A stretch of 64,000 bases of DNA from Rhizobiales bacterium CCH3-A5 (lineage in GTDB: Bacteria > Pseudomonadota > Alphaproteobacteria > Rhizobiales > Beijerinckiaceae). The stretch is from contig LSIB01000072.1 in NCBI GenBank assembly GCA_001556025.1, positions 1-64,000 on the forward strand, given 5' to 3'. Both the position numbers and the translations under genes were made by a program. Below the pieces are notes generated by a model. It did not search any database. It had not been told where the DNA came from and saw only the letters and a program-made list of their open reading frames with translations. Positions 8,841 through 18,127 of the stretch are shown piece after piece; position 1 is the stretch's first letter, and the number at the start of each line of letters is the position of its first letter.

Positions 8841-9330
8841 CGTCGCGGATGGGCGGGGCTTGGTCCCCGCCCTCGATCTCGTCGGCACTGAGCTGGCCCA
8901 GGATCTCCTCGAAATCGCGGGCCTCGCGGAAGTTCTTGTAGACCGAGGCGAAGCGGACATAGGCGACGTCGTCGAGCGCCTTTAGCCCTTCCATCACCAG
9001 TTCGCCGATGGCGGAACTGGCGATCTCGCCCTCGCCCGCGCTTTCGAGCTGGCGCACGATGCCGTTGACCATCCGCTCGATGCGTTCGGGCGCGACCGGG
9101 CGCTTGCGCAGCGCGTGCTCTATGGACGTTTGCAGCTTGTCGCGGTCGAACGCTGTCCGCCGGCCCGAGCGCTTGACCACGACGAGTTCGCGCAACTGCA
9201 CCCGCTCGAAGGTGGTGAAGCGGCCGCCGCAATCGGGACAGACGCGACGGCGGCGGATCGAGGCATGGTCGTCGGTGGGGCGGGAATCCTTCACCTGCGT
9301 GTCGAGGGAACCACAATAGGGACAGCGCAT
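8833..9330 (-). CDS. nrdR: transcriptional repressor NrdR
   Basis: Nucleotide-sensing repressor of ribonucleotide reductase genes. The protein is 165 residues. The N-terminal zinc ribbon is [17 protein letters not shown] with [16 protein letters not shown]; the ATP-cone covers about residues 49-139, starting [17 protein letters not shown]. The ATG at 9330 begins only 10 bases after the stop of the PIN-toxin gene, and I see no convincing ribosome binding site in the gap. Translation may thus depend on the inserted toxin gene upstream. The 3' end overlaps ribD by eight bases. Confidence 0.95.
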   Translation of the reverse strand: MRCPYCGSLDTQVKDSRPTDDHASIRRRRVCPDCGGRFTTFERVQLRELVVVKRSGRRTAFDRDKLQTSIEHALRKRPVAPERIERMVNGIVRQLESAGEGEIASSAIGELVMEGLKALDDVAYVRFASVYKNFREARDFEEILGQLSADEIEGGDQAPPIRDDD

Positions 9331-9340
9331 GGGGCGGCTT

Positions 9341-9811
9341 TCAGGACAATTCGGAGGCGGGGGGATTCGCCTCCACTCGAAGCGCGGCGGCGAGATTGGC
9401 GTTCGACCAGGATGGCCACCCAGTCCCGGCGAAATCTCGGTCATGCGACCAGATGTCGGCGTCATAGGTCCAGGCAAGCGCGAGGAGATGCGCGTCGCTG
9501 ACGCTGCCGTTTCGCGACGCCACGGCTTGGTACAGAGCGTCCTCGGCCGATGCCAGGCTCGCGTCGTAGCGGACCGGTTCGACAACCTCGATCGCTTGCA
9601 GAACCTCGTCCGCGATCTCGATCAGCATCGGAGCGTCGGGGTCCAGCCGAGCCAGGACATGCCGCACCTCCAAGGACGCCTCGAGGGACATGACCAGCGC
9701 TCGCCGCGCGCTGATCATGTCCAGCAATGGTCGCGACCGGAACCCGAGTACCGCGCTCAGGATGATGTTCGCATCGACGACGATCGTCTCCGACGGCGCG
9801 CGCGGCCGCAT
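9341..9811 (-). CDS. PIN-domain protein, VapC-like putative toxin
   Basis: A 156-residue PIN-fold protein. It opens with [15 protein letters not shown] (first acidic residue of the nuclease site). Further acidic positions lie in [25 protein letters not shown], the WxxD-R-DF ending typical of PIN toxins. Together with the small upstream gene, with which it shares one base, it forms a toxin-antitoxin-like pair. PIN toxins cleave RNA; here that is inferred. The pair sits between glyA and nrdR and ends 10 bases before nrdR. Confidence 0.82.
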   Translation of the reverse strand: MRPRAPSETIVVDANIILSAVLGFRSRPLLDMISARRALVMSLEASLEVRHVLARLDPDAPMLIEIADEVLQAIEVVEPVRYDASLASAEDALYQAVASRNGSVSDAHLLALAWTYDADIWSHDRDFAGTGWPSWSNANLAAALRVEANPPASELS

Positions 9812-10053
9812 CAGTCGTCGCGCTCTCCGAGGAAGCGTTCCAGCCGCAGCCTCGTCTCGGCGGAAAGGCCGGCATGATACGCATCGCTGCGCTTCAAGGC
9901 GGCCGAAATCCGGTCGGCATCCGGCTTCCTGACAGGCACCAGCAAGCCGACCGTCGCCGAACCGCTCTTGATCGGGACGGAATGCGGCAGGGCCTGTATC
10001 GCTCCCGCAGACATCTTCTGAAGCTCGCGCATCGTCACGCTCTGACGGCTCAT
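9811..10053 (-). CDS. small antitoxin-like protein (Phd/YefM-like opening)
   Basis: An 80-residue protein immediately before the PIN gene. The segment VTMRELQKMSAGAIQALPHS recalls the start of Phd/YefM-type antitoxins, which bind DNA with the N-terminus and the toxin with the charged C-terminus (here RLRLERFLGERDD). AAGGAG lies seven bases before the ATG at 10053. The stop shares a base with the toxin start. Just upstream, ACATGT within ACATGTATGTAA (from 10070) is a candidate autoregulatory site. The specific antitoxin family is uncertain. Confidence 0.72.
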   Translation of the reverse strand: MSRQSVTMRELQKMSAGAIQALPHSVPIKSGSATVGLLVPVRKPDADRISAALKRSDAYHAGLSAETRLRLERFLGERDD

Positions 10054-10124
10054 ATCGGACTCCTTACCGACATGTATGTAACCCCGTAGTGCCGAAAGCA
10101 CAAGTTTGGCGTCGCGAGGCCCGC

Positions 10125-11420
10125 TCAATAGATCGGGAACCGCCCCGTGAGTTCCTTGGCCTTGGCCTTCACCGCCGCCTCGACGGCGGCGTTGCCCTCC
10201 TCGCCATTGACGCTGAGCCCGTCCAGCACCTCGGCGATCAGCTCGCCGACGCGCTGGAACTCGACGACGCCGAAGCCGCGCGAGGTGGCGGCGGGCGTGC
10301 CGAGCCGGATGCCCGAGGTGACCATCGGCTTCTCGGGGTCAAAGGGAATGCCGTTCTTGTTGCAGGTGATGTGGGCGCGGCCGAGCGCGGCTTCGGCCGC
10401 CTTGCCGGTGATCTTCTTGGACCGCAGGTCGACCAGCATCAGGTGGTTGTCGGTGCCGCCGGTGACGAGGTCGAAGCCCTTGGTCTTCAGCGTCTCGGCC
10501 AGGGCCTTCGCGTTCTCGACCACGGCGCGGGCGTAGAGCTTGAACTCGGGCGCCAGCGCCTCCTGGAACGACACCGCCTTGGCCGCGATGACATGCATCA
10601 GCGGCCCGCCCTGGATGCCAGGGAAGATCGCCGAATTGAACTTCTTCGCCAGCGCCTCGTCATTGGTCAGGATCATGCCGCCGCGCGGGCCGCGCAGGGT
10701 CTTGTGCGTCGTCGTCGTCGCGACATGGGCATGCGGGAACGGCGACGGATGCGCGCCGCCGGCCACAAGACCGGCAAAATGGGCCATGTCGACGAAGAGA
10801 TACGCGCCGACCTCGTCGGCGATGGCGCGGAAACGGGCGAAGTCCCAGTGCCGTGCATAGGCAGAGCCACCAGCCACGATGACCTTGGGCCTGTGCTCGC
10901 GGGCGAGCCGTTCCAGCGCCTCGTAGTCGATCAACTGGTCGACGACGCAGACACCGTAGGAGACCACGTTGAACCATTTGCCGGACTGGTTGACCGGCGC
11001 GCCATGGGTGAGATGCCCGCCCGCCGCGAGATCGAGCCCCATGAAGGTATCGCCGGGCTGCATCAGCGCCATGAACACGGCCTGATTCGCCTGGCTGCCG
11101 GAGTTCGGCTGGACATTGGCGAAGGCGCAGCCGAACAGGCGCGTCGCACGCTCGATCGCCAGCTTCTCGGCGATGTCGACGAACTGGCAGCCGCCATAAT
11201 AGCGCCGGCCGGGGTAGCCCTCAGCGTATTTGTTGGTCATCACCGAGCCCTGCGCTTCGAGCACGGCGCGGGAGACGATGTTTTCCGACGCGATCAACTC
11301 GATCTCGTCGCGCTGGCGGCCGAGTTCGAGCTCGATGGCGCGGGCGATCTCGGGATCCGCATCGGCGAGCGACGCGGCGAAGAAGGAGTTCGACAGGTGC
11401 TGTTGGGCGGCTTGGCTCAT
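10125..11420 (-). CDS. glyA: serine hydroxymethyltransferase
   Basis: PLP enzyme converting serine and tetrahydrofolate to glycine and methylene-tetrahydrofolate. The protein is 431 residues, the usual length. It contains [13 protein letters not shown], the PLP lysine in [16 protein letters not shown], and [10 protein letters not shown]. The start is the ATG at 11420, preceded by GGAG at good spacing; an ATG 12 bases earlier lacks a signal. In relatives glyA is commonly followed directly by nrdR-ribD; here the toxin-antitoxin pair lies between them, 71 bases after the glyA stop. Confidence 0.96.
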   Translation of the reverse strand: MSQAAQQHLSNSFFAASLADADPEIARAIELELGRQRDEIELIASENIVSRAVLEAQGSVMTNKYAEGYPGRRYYGGCQFVDIAEKLAIERATRLFGCAFANVQPNSGSQANQAVFMALMQPGDTFMGLDLAAGGHLTHGAPVNQSGKWFNVVSYGVCVVDQLIDYEALERLAREHRPKVIVAGGSAYARHWDFARFRAIADEVGAYLFVDMAHFAGLVAGGAHPSPFPHAHVATTTTHKTLRGPRGGMILTNDEALAKKFNSAIFPGIQGGPLMHVIAAKAVSFQEALAPEFKLYARAVVENAKALAETLKTKGFDLVTGGTDNHLMLVDLRSKKITGKAAEAALGRAHITCNKNGIPFDPEKPMVTSGIRLGTPAATSRGFGVVEFQRVGELIAEVLDGLSVNGEEGNAAVEAAVKAKAKELTGRFPIY

Positions 11421-11676
11421 CGAAATCTCCATGGCGCAAAGACTTGGCGGCACGATAGCGGCGCGGCTCATTCTACGCCTGATTGCAGGCCGGACGGGAC
11501 GAGGCAAATCGCCCCGCGCGGCGGCGCGTCCTTAGCACGGGCTTGCCGGCGCTTCCAAGCCGGGCTTTGCCAGCGCAACAGCGGATTTGCGGACGGCGAC
11601 CACAGGCCTCATCGGTTTCGACATTCGGATGTTGCAGAGCTCGGACCAGATGACCTGACAGGAAGGACCGAAGCGG

Positions 11677-12936
11677 ATGCAGGACCAGACCGAGACGTGG
11701 CCGCCGACCCGCCGCTCGCCCCTGCATGCCTTCCTCGAAAGCGGCGCGGCAGGCGGCGTGCTGCTGTTCTTCGCAGCGGCCAACGCGCTGGTGATCGCCA
11801 ACTCGCCGCTCGGCATCGCCTATTTCGGCGTGTTGAACGCCAAGGTCGGCGGCCTCGACATCCGCCACTGGATCAATGACGGGCTTATGGCGCTGTTCTT
11901 CCTGGTCGTCGGACTGGAGATCAAGCGCGAATTCATCGAGGGCCAGCTCGCGACGTGGTCGCGGCGCGCCTTGCCCGCCATCGCGGCGCTGGGCGGGATG
12001 GTCGCGCCGGCTCTGATCTATGTCGCCTTCAATCTCGGCGATCCGGCGACGCTGCGCGGCTGGGCCATTCCCGCAGCCACCGACATCGCCTTTGCGCTCG
12101 GCGTGCTGGCGCTGCTGGGCTCGCGCGTGCCCGTCTCGCTCAAGGTGTTCCTGACGGCGCTGGCGATCCTCGACGATCTCGGCGCGATCCTGATCATCGC
12201 GCTGTTCTACAGCGGCGGACTCTCGCTGCCGATGCTGGCCGGGGCCGCTCTGTGCCTCGCCGCACTCGTTACGCTCAACATGGCCGGCGTCAGGCGGCTG
12301 CTGCCCTATCTCGCCATCGGCGCCGTGCTCTGGGTTTTCGTCCTGAAATCGGGCATCCACGCGACGCTGGCGGGCGTCGTGCTGGCGCTGACCATTCCGC
12401 TGCATGGCCGGGGCAGCGAAAGCGACGAGCCGGAGCACTCGCCGCTGCACACGCTGGAGCACTGGCTGCACAACTACGTCACCTACGCCGTCATCCCGAT
12501 CTTCGGCTTCGCCAATGCCGGCGTCTCGATTGCCGGAATGACGCCGGCCTCGCTGCTGATGCCGGTGCCGCTCGGCATCACGCTCGGCCTCTTCATCGGC
12601 AAGCAGATCGGCGTCTTCGGTTTCGCCTTCGTCGCGGTGAAGCTCGGCCTTGGCACGATGCCGGCCAAGGCGACATGGGCGCAGCTCTACGGCGTCTCGC
12701 TGCTCTGCGGCATCGGCTTCACCATGAGCCTGTTCATCGGCGCGCTCGCCTTCGCCGGCAATGATGCGCTGGGCGACGCCACCAAGATCGGCGTGCTGGT
12801 GGGCTCGTGTCTCGCGGCCGTGGCGGGCTGGCTGGTGCTGTTCTTCGCGGGAGCGGGCCTCGTGCCGGAAGAAGACCCCGAACCGGCTGCCAAGGCACCG
12901 GCTCCGAAGGCGCGGATCGCGCGCAGGCCGCTCTGA
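11677..12936 (+). CDS. nhaA: Na+/H+ antiporter NhaA
   Basis: Electrogenic Na+/H+ antiporter of the inner membrane, used for sodium and alkaline pH tolerance. The protein is 419 residues with about 12 membrane segments. It shows [31 protein letters not shown], and [17 protein letters not shown], whose adjacent aspartates form the ion site, plus [16 protein letters not shown] near the end. A charged, alanine/proline-rich tail (about residues 395-419) follows the last helix. A strong hairpin terminator follows seven bases after the stop. Confidence 0.96.
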   Translation: MQDQTETWPPTRRSPLHAFLESGAAGGVLLFFAAANALVIANSPLGIAYFGVLNAKVGGLDIRHWINDGLMALFFLVVGLEIKREFIEGQLATWSRRALPAIAALGGMVAPALIYVAFNLGDPATLRGWAIPAATDIAFALGVLALLGSRVPVSLKVFLTALAILDDLGAILIIALFYSGGLSLPMLAGAALCLAALVTLNMAGVRRLLPYLAIGAVLWVFVLKSGIHATLAGVVLALTIPLHGRGSESDEPEHSPLHTLEHWLHNYVTYAVIPIFGFANAGVSIAGMTPASLLMPVPLGITLGLFIGKQIGVFGFAFVAVKLGLGTMPAKATWAQLYGVSLLCGIGFTMSLFIGALAFAGNDALGDATKIGVLVGSCLAAVAGWLVLFFAGAGLVPEEDPEPAAKAPAPKARIARRPL

Positions 12937-12942
12937 CAAAAG

Positions 12943-12974
12943 CAAACCCCGGCCTGTCGCCAGGCCGGGGTTTG
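12943..12974. terminator. bidirectional intrinsic terminator between nhaA and the L,D-transpeptidase gene
   Basis: A perfect 14-bp stem (CAAACCCCGGCCTG and its complement) with loop TCGC. It sits between two convergent genes, nhaA ending at 12936 and the transpeptidase gene ending at 13015. On the minus strand the stem is followed by CTTTTG, a better T-run than on the plus strand, so it probably serves both and the minus-strand gene best. Confidence 0.85.
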
Positions 12975-13014
12975 CTCAAATTCCAGCGGCGGAGCGTGCT
13001 CGCTCCGGATGGCC

Positions 13015-14256
13015 TCAGATATCCTGCTCGCCCTGCAGCGCGGCGACAGGCGCGGGCCCAAGCCCGTCCTTGTTGTAGATGTCGTCGCGGAACTGGACGC
13101 CGCCTTCGGGCGAAGCCCAGGCGGTGATGTAGACCCAGTAGCACGGCACGGGATTGGCGATGCGGGCGTTGACGCGCTCGCCGGACTGGATCGTGGCGTC
13201 GATCTTGGCGCGATCCCAGCCGGGCGTCTCCTTGAGCAGCCAGGCGATGTAGTCGCGCACGTTCTGGACGCGGATGCAGCCCGAGGAGACGAAACGGAAA
13301 TCGTCGCCGAAAATGCCCTTGGCGGGCGTGTCGTGCATGTAGACGCCGTGCGGGCTGGGAATGTTGATGCGCACGAAGCCGAGCGAGTTGAACTCGCCGC
13401 CGGGGTCCTGACGGAAGGTGTAGCGGGTCGCCTCGTCCGAGTTCCAGTTGACGCGCTCGGGCGCGATCTCACCGCTGGGGCCGATGATGCGGATCTTGTT
13501 CTCCGTCAGGTAGGACGGCTCCTTGCGCATCTTCGGGATCAGATCCTTGCGGATGATCGAGGCGGGCACGGTCCAGGTCGGGTTGAAATTGACCTCGGGG
13601 ATCTTGGTCGAGAGCAGCGGCGACTGCCGGTCGATCTTGCCGACGCCGGCGGCGTGGCGCGTCGCGACGACGCCGTTCTCGACCGTCTCGACCATGGCGG
13701 CCGGAATGTTTGCGACGACGTAGCGCCCGCCGAGATTGCCCGACCAGGTGCGCAGGCGCACGACGTTGGTCTCAAGCTGGCGGATGCGGCGGTCGATCGG
13801 CACGTTCAGCGCGGTAACCGTGGCGCGGTTGATCGCGCCCGTGGTCGAGAGGCCCATGCGCGACTGGAAGCGGCGCACGCCGGCCTCGACATAGGAATCA
13901 TAGACGTTGCTGCTGCCGGCATTGGCGTCGAGATCGCCGGTGATGATCAGGCGCTGGCGCAGGGCGACGACGCCGGGGCCGCGCGAACCGACGGCGAGCC
14001 TGTCGCCGAGCTGCACGGCCGGCCAGCCGCCGCGCGCGGCGAGATCGCGATAGGCCGCGATCGCCTGTTCGGTCGCGGCCAGCGATTCCGGCGAGAGCAT
14101 CGGGGTGGAGGAGCGCACGACCGCGTTGCGCGAGCCGGCGTCATAATTCTGACGCCACTCCGCCTGTTGGGCGAAAGCCGGCGCCGCCGCCGTGGCGGCC
14201 GCTCCCGAAAGCAGACCCAGCATGGTCTCGCGGCGGGTCAGGCTCAGATTCGACAT
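13015..14256 (-). CDS. ldtP: exported L,D-transpeptidase (YkuD/YcbB-type, LdtP-like)
   Basis: Periplasmic peptidoglycan-remodelling enzyme of 413 residues. The N-terminus LTRRETMLGLLSGAAATAAA followed by a hydrophobic stretch and AFAQQ looks like a twin-arginine signal peptide. A peptidoglycan-binding-like segment (about residues 95-160, YVEAGVRRFQSRMGLSTTG) precedes the catalytic domain. That domain contains GVYMHDTPAKGIFGDD and the catalytic SSGCIRVQNVRDY. The start is the ATG at 14256 with GAGGAC upstream; two ATGs a few codons earlier are possible. The MarR-family gene upstream on the same strand matches the LdtR-LdtP arrangement described in Liberibacter and other Rhizobiales, where LdtR activates the transpeptidase gene. 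The enzyme class is sure; the name ldtP is inferred from that linkage. Confidence 0.85.
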   Translation of the reverse strand: MSNLSLTRRETMLGLLSGAAATAAAPAFAQQAEWRQNYDAGSRNAVVRSSTPMLSPESLAATEQAIAAYRDLAARGGWPAVQLGDRLAVGSRGPGVVALRQRLIITGDLDANAGSSNVYDSYVEAGVRRFQSRMGLSTTGAINRATVTALNVPIDRRIRQLETNVVRLRTWSGNLGGRYVVANIPAAMVETVENGVVATRHAAGVGKIDRQSPLLSTKIPEVNFNPTWTVPASIIRKDLIPKMRKEPSYLTENKIRIIGPSGEIAPERVNWNSDEATRYTFRQDPGGEFNSLGFVRINIPSPHGVYMHDTPAKGIFGDDFRFVSSGCIRVQNVRDYIAWLLKETPGWDRAKIDATIQSGERVNARIANPVPCYWVYITAWASPEGGVQFRDDIYNKDGLGPAPVAALQGEQDI

Positions 14257-14581
14257 GTCAGTCCTCATCATCGACGTCAGCGTGCCAAGACCGGCTCCGG
14301 GCGGTCTGCGTCCGGGCAAGCGCGCACCAAAAGTTGCCGCCGTTGCCGAAAGCCCGAGGGCAGCCGGTACCAACAGCGATCGATGCGACGATCTCCTAAC
14401 ACACTTAACGTCTCGTGATGAGCGCGGCGATTTTAGGGCGGATGCCGCGCAAGGGCGCGTTTGCAGGCCTCTCCGCGCGGAAACACGCGCCGTGTCGCCT
14501 CGACGGCACAGCCCGGCCGGTCTGCGATCAGCCGGGCCTGCACGGCGCCTACGCGCCAGACAGTGCGGGAATGCGGCTGTT
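14257..14581. promoter_or_regulatory. 325-base gap upstream of the transpeptidase gene
   Basis: No coding frame is supported here. It must carry the transpeptidase promoter and, if the LdtR analogy holds, the regulator's binding site. A 7-bp inverted pair (GCCCGGC at 14511 and GCCGGGC at 14531) lies 45-70 bases past the regulator's stop but lacks a T-run. A less GC-rich patch around 14395-14440 is the most promoter-like stretch on the minus strand. I could not identify a specific operator. Confidence 0.4.
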
Positions 14582-15094
14582 TCAGAGCTTGTAGCGGATC
14601 TGGTCGGTCCAGAAACGCTCCAGTCGCAGCAGGGCGTTGTTCATGCGCTCGAAATCGTCCGAGGCGATGCCGCCGATCTGCTCGACCGTGCGGACATGCT
14701 TGTCGTATACGCCCTTCACGAGGTTGTGTACGTCCTTGCCCTTCTCGGTCAGGCTGATGCGAACCGAACGACGGTCGATCCGCGAGCGGGCGTGATGGAG
14801 ATAGCCGAGCTCGACCAGCTTCTTGACGTTGTAGGACACGTTCGAGCCGAGATAGTAGCCCCGGGTCCGCAGTTCGCTGGCGCTGAGCTCGGCATCGCCG
14901 ATGTTGTAGAGCAGCAGCGCCTGCACGCTGTTGACGTCGTCGCGACTGCGACGCTCGAATTCGTCCTTGATGACGTCCAGCAGGCGGCGATGCAGCCGCT
15001 CGACCAGCGTCAGGGATTCGAGATAGAGAGGCTTGACCTTAAGATCAGCATCATCCGCAACGGCCGGAGCCGAAGTCTTTACGCTCGATTTCAT
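14582..15094 (-). CDS. ldtR: MarR-family regulator, LdtR-like
   Basis: A 170-residue winged-helix regulator. The DNA-binding part is DVNSVQALLLYNIGDAELSA followed by YLGSNVSYNVKKLVELGYL (recognition helix) and the wing ARSRIDRRSVRISLTEKG. The protein resembles LdtR, the MarR activator of an L,D-transpeptidase gene in Candidatus Liberibacter asiaticus, whose activity is linked to osmotic stress. The very next gene on the same strand is an L,D-transpeptidase, which supports the match. Ligand response cannot be read from the sequence. Confidence 0.8.
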   Translation of the reverse strand: MKSSVKTSAPAVADDADLKVKPLYLESLTLVERLHRRLLDVIKDEFERRSRDDVNSVQALLLYNIGDAELSASELRTRGYYLGSNVSYNVKKLVELGYLHHARSRIDRRSVRISLTEKGKDVHNLVKGVYDKHVRTVEQIGGIASDDFERMNNALLRLERFWTDQIRYKL

Positions 15095-15300
15095 GGTATA
15101 TCCCGCCTGTTGAATACCGGCCAGGATTTTTCTCCCGGTCCGCTTCTGAAAAACACCATACCCAGCGCGGGTGAAAACGAGTTTAAATATCAGGATGAAT
15201 CAGAGATTTAGCCGTTTCGGTGAATCCAAAATGAAGCCGGAATTGCTTAAGCTAAAGTCTTTGTTACCGTGACAGGCGGCATTGGAGTGGCCCTGTCGGC

Positions 15301-15750
15301 TCAAGCGGCCTCGTTTTCCGCCGCCCAGGTCGCGGCGAAATAGGCCACGATCAGCGTGCCGTAGCCGACGGCCAGCAGCGTCGTCATCGGCAGCAGGCGC
15401 GGGAAGAAGAAGCCGAGCAGCAACTGGCTGATCGTCGCAAGCAGCCAGAGCACGCCGCCCCAGGTCGAGACCAGCCACAGGCCTACCGCCGCGACAAGGT
15501 CGATCACCGCGAAATAGACGGTGATCGCCTGGAAGCTTAACAGCCTCGCCTCGAAAAGCGGCTGGTTTGGTGCGCCGATCCCGAAGATCACCGCCCAGGC
15601 CATCAGCCCTTTGATCAGCCAGACGACCGAGAGCAGGCGCAACAGCCAGACCAGGAAACGGCGGAACCGCATCGGCCGCGCCGCGCCGCCCGGCGCGCCC
15701 GACATCTCCATGGCGATCGAACCCGCCTCGCCATCGGCTCCGGGGCCCAT
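15301..15750 (-). CDS. small integral membrane protein (possibly DUF6163)
   Basis: A 149-residue protein with a polar glycine/alanine-rich N-terminus (about 27 residues) and then four hydrophobic segments, at roughly 32-55, 70-92, 98-112 and 118-140. It ends AATWAAENEAA. I do not recognise a catalytic motif. Length and location next to the LdtR-like gene fit an uncharacterised Rhizobiales membrane family (DUF6163 from memory). It starts three bases after the stop of the upstream hydrolase gene, so the two are probably co-transcribed. Function unknown. Confidence 0.7.
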   Translation of the reverse strand: MGPGADGEAGSIAMEMSGAPGGAARPMRFRRFLVWLLRLLSVVWLIKGLMAWAVIFGIGAPNQPLFEARLLSFQAITVYFAVIDLVAAVGLWLVSTWGGVLWLLATISQLLLGFFFPRLLPMTTLLAVGYGTLIVAYFAATWAAENEAA

Positions 15751-15753
15751 CGC

Positions 15754-16851
15754 TCAGCCCTCCAGCACGAGGTCGTCCGCGCCAAGCGGCGCGAAATAGG
15801 CGGCGATCGCCGACGCATCGAGCTGCTCGATCGTCTCGGGGCGCCAGCGCGGGGCGTTGTCCTTGTCGATGACGACGGCGCGCACGCCCTCGTAGAACTC
15901 CTGGCCGGCGACGATGCGCGAGACGATGCGGAACTCGGTCGCCATGGCCTCGCTGAAACTCATCGCGCCGCCGAGGCGCATCTGCTCGAAGGCGATTGCG
16001 ACGCTGGTCGGCGACTTGGACCGGATCGTCTGCAGCGCCTTGGCCGCAAAGGCGCTGCCGGCCTTAGCCTCGTGCGCCAAGCTGGCCAGCACCGCGTCGA
16101 GCGTCGGCTGGCCGAAGCAGCGCGCGATGACGGCGCGCTCGGGCGCGAGCTTTCGTAGGCCGGGATCGTGGCCGAAATCCCCGAGGATATCGTCGAGCGC
16201 GCCCCTTGCGGTCAGCGCGTCCGCCAGCTCGGCCATCCGGCTGCTTGGCACGGCATGGGTCGCGAGACCGAGCGCCAGCGCGTCGGCCGCGCCGACGCGG
16301 TCTCCCGTCAGTGCGAGATATGTCCCCGCCGCATGCGGCAGGCGGGGCAGCGCATGGGTCGCGCCGACATCAGGGAAAAAACCGATGCCGACTTCCGGCA
16401 TGGCGAAAAGGTAGCGCTCGCCGGCGATGCGATGGCTGCCATGCAGCGAGATGCCGACGCCGCCGCCCATGACGATGCCGTCGATGAGCGCGACATAGGG
16501 CTTTGGATAGGTCTTGATGCGGGCGTTGAGGATGTACTCTTCGCGCCAGAACGCCAGCATCTCAGGCTGGCGGCCGGCGCGGCCGAGATCGTGCAGCGCC
16601 CGGATGTCGCCGCCGGCCGAGAACGCCTTCTCGCTCGCGCTTGTGACGACAACGCGGGCGACCTGCGGATCGCGCTCCCATGCGTCGAGCGCGCGCGCCA
16701 GTTCGCGCACCATGCCGAAGGATAGCGCATTCAGGGCTTTCGGCCGGTTCAGCACGACGACGCCGGCAGCGCCGCGGCGCTCGCAGATGATCTCGGCGTC
16801 CAGCGCGTCGGCGTCTCTGGTTTCGGCGTCCTGCGACATCGTGGTCGGCAT
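15754..16851 (-). CDS. enoyl-CoA hydratase/isomerase-family protein, probable 3-hydroxyisobutyryl-CoA hydrolase
   Basis: A crotonase-fold enzyme of about 365 residues, the length of the 3-hydroxyisobutyryl-CoA hydrolase subgroup that acts in valine breakdown. Signs are NRPKALNALSFGMV, SAGGDIRALHDLG (oxyanion loop), IDGIVMGGGVGISLHGS, and MPEVGIGFFPDVGATHALPR, with the Glu and Asp expected of hydrolases. A C-terminal extension includes KDNAPRWRP, also typical of the group. The start is uncertain: ATGs at 16860, 16851 and 16839 are all in frame and none has a clear ribosome binding site. It diverges from hemB. Confidence 0.85.
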   Translation of the reverse strand: MPTTMSQDAETRDADALDAEIICERRGAAGVVVLNRPKALNALSFGMVRELARALDAWERDPQVARVVVTSASEKAFSAGGDIRALHDLGRAGRQPEMLAFWREEYILNARIKTYPKPYVALIDGIVMGGGVGISLHGSHRIAGERYLFAMPEVGIGFFPDVGATHALPRLPHAAGTYLALTGDRVGAADALALGLATHAVPSSRMAELADALTARGALDDILGDFGHDPGLRKLAPERAVIARCFGQPTLDAVLASLAHEAKAGSAFAAKALQTIRSKSPTSVAIAFEQMRLGGAMSFSEAMATEFRIVSRIVAGQEFYEGVRAVVIDKDNAPRWRPETIEQLDASAIAAYFAPLGADDLVLEG

Positions 16852-17038
16852 CCTCGGCATCAGCGGCGGTTCTGGTCCGCCCGGGCTGCGCTTGTCAACG
16901 CGGGTTTCGGCCCATACCGCCCCGCGCGGACGGGGCTTGCGACGATCGCGCTTGTTTTGGAACGGTTCCGATGTGCTACCATCGCGGCAAAGCGAAACCG
17001 CCGCCCGGAGAGCGGCGAGAGGCGGGGCGGAGGCAAGC

Positions 17039-18103
17039 ATGGCATCTCGGGTGGTACAGCCTTTCCCGACGCCGCAGGCGCGGCAGGACGAGACGGTGCA
17101 GAAGGCCGCCGATACGCTCGGGCTGACGCGGCGCATGCGGCGCAACCGCAAGGCGGACTGGTCGCGCCGGCTGGTGCGCGAAACCGTGCTGACCACCGCC
17201 GACCTGATCTGGCCGCTGTTCCTGGTCGATTCCGGCGAGGCGCGCTCTCCCGTCGCGTGGATGCCGGGCGTCGACCGGCTCAATATCGAGGAGGCGGTGC
17301 GCCAGGCGGCGCACGCGGCGGACCTCGGCATCCCGGCGATCGCGCCCTTCCCCTTCGTCGAGAAGTCGCTGCGCGACGCGACGGGCTCCGAGGCGTTGAA
17401 CGCGCGCAACCTGATGTGCCGGGCGGTGCGCGCCATCAAGGCCGAGGTTCCGCAGATCGGCATCATCTGCGACGCGGCGCTCGATCCCTACACGTCGCAC
17501 GGCCATGACGGCGTCATGCTCGGCGAGCGCATCCTCAACGACGCCAGCGTGCGCATCCTGACCCAGCAGGCGCTGGCTCTGGCGGATGCGGGGGCGGACG
17601 TGATCGCACCGTCGGACATGATGGACGGGCGCGTCGGGGCGATCCGAGCCGCGCTCGACGCGTCGGGCCATGAGGATGTGCAGATCATGGCCTATGCCGC
17701 GAAATACGCCTCGGCCTTCTACGGACCGTTCCGCGACGCGATCGGCACCAACGCCACGCTGATCGGCGACAAGCGCACCTACCAGATGGACCCCGGCAAT
17801 TCCGACGAGGCGATCGCCGAGGTCGCGCTCGATCTGGAGGAAGGCGCGGACATGGTCATGATCAAGCCCGGCCTGCCCTATCTCGACATCGTGGCGCGGG
17901 TGAAGGACCATTTCCGCGTGCCGACCTTCGCCTACCAGGTCTCGGGCGAGTACGCGATGATCGTGGCCGCCGCCCAGAACGGCTGGCTCGACGGCGACAA
18001 GGCGATGGTCGAGAGCCTCATGGCGTTCAAGCGCGCCGGCGCGGACGGGGTGCTGAGCTATTTCGCACCGAAGGTGGCGGAGAAGCTGAAAGCGGGGATG
18101 TGA
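17039..18103 (+). CDS. hemB: delta-aminolevulinic acid dehydratase (porphobilinogen synthase)
   Basis: Condenses two 5-aminolevulinates to porphobilinogen in haem and vitamin B12 synthesis. The protein is 354 residues. The metal-site segment reads IICDAALDPYTSHGHDG, with Asp/Ala instead of the triple cysteine of the zinc enzymes; this is the form described for the magnesium-dependent enzyme of Bradyrhizobium. The catalytic lysines are in MAYAAKYASAFYGPFRDA and VMIKPGLPYLD. The ATG at 17039 is preceded by GGAGG at six bases. A long hairpin repeat follows 24 bases after the stop and may end the transcript. Confidence 0.96.
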   Translation: MASRVVQPFPTPQARQDETVQKAADTLGLTRRMRRNRKADWSRRLVRETVLTTADLIWPLFLVDSGEARSPVAWMPGVDRLNIEEAVRQAAHAADLGIPAIAPFPFVEKSLRDATGSEALNARNLMCRAVRAIKAEVPQIGIICDAALDPYTSHGHDGVMLGERILNDASVRILTQQALALADAGADVIAPSDMMDGRVGAIRAALDASGHEDVQIMAYAAKYASAFYGPFRDAIGTNATLIGDKRTYQMDPGNSDEAIAEVALDLEEGADMVMIKPGLPYLDIVARVKDHFRVPTFAYQVSGEYAMIVAAAQNGWLDGDKAMVESLMAFKRAGADGVLSYFAPKVAEKLKAGM

Positions 18104-18127
18104 TTTTCGTCCACGCGCGACGACCGC

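Noticed and set aside
10089..11879. 596-codon plus-strand open frame across glyA
   Set aside because: Antisense to glyA with the composition of a shadow frame; no family features and no ribosome binding site.
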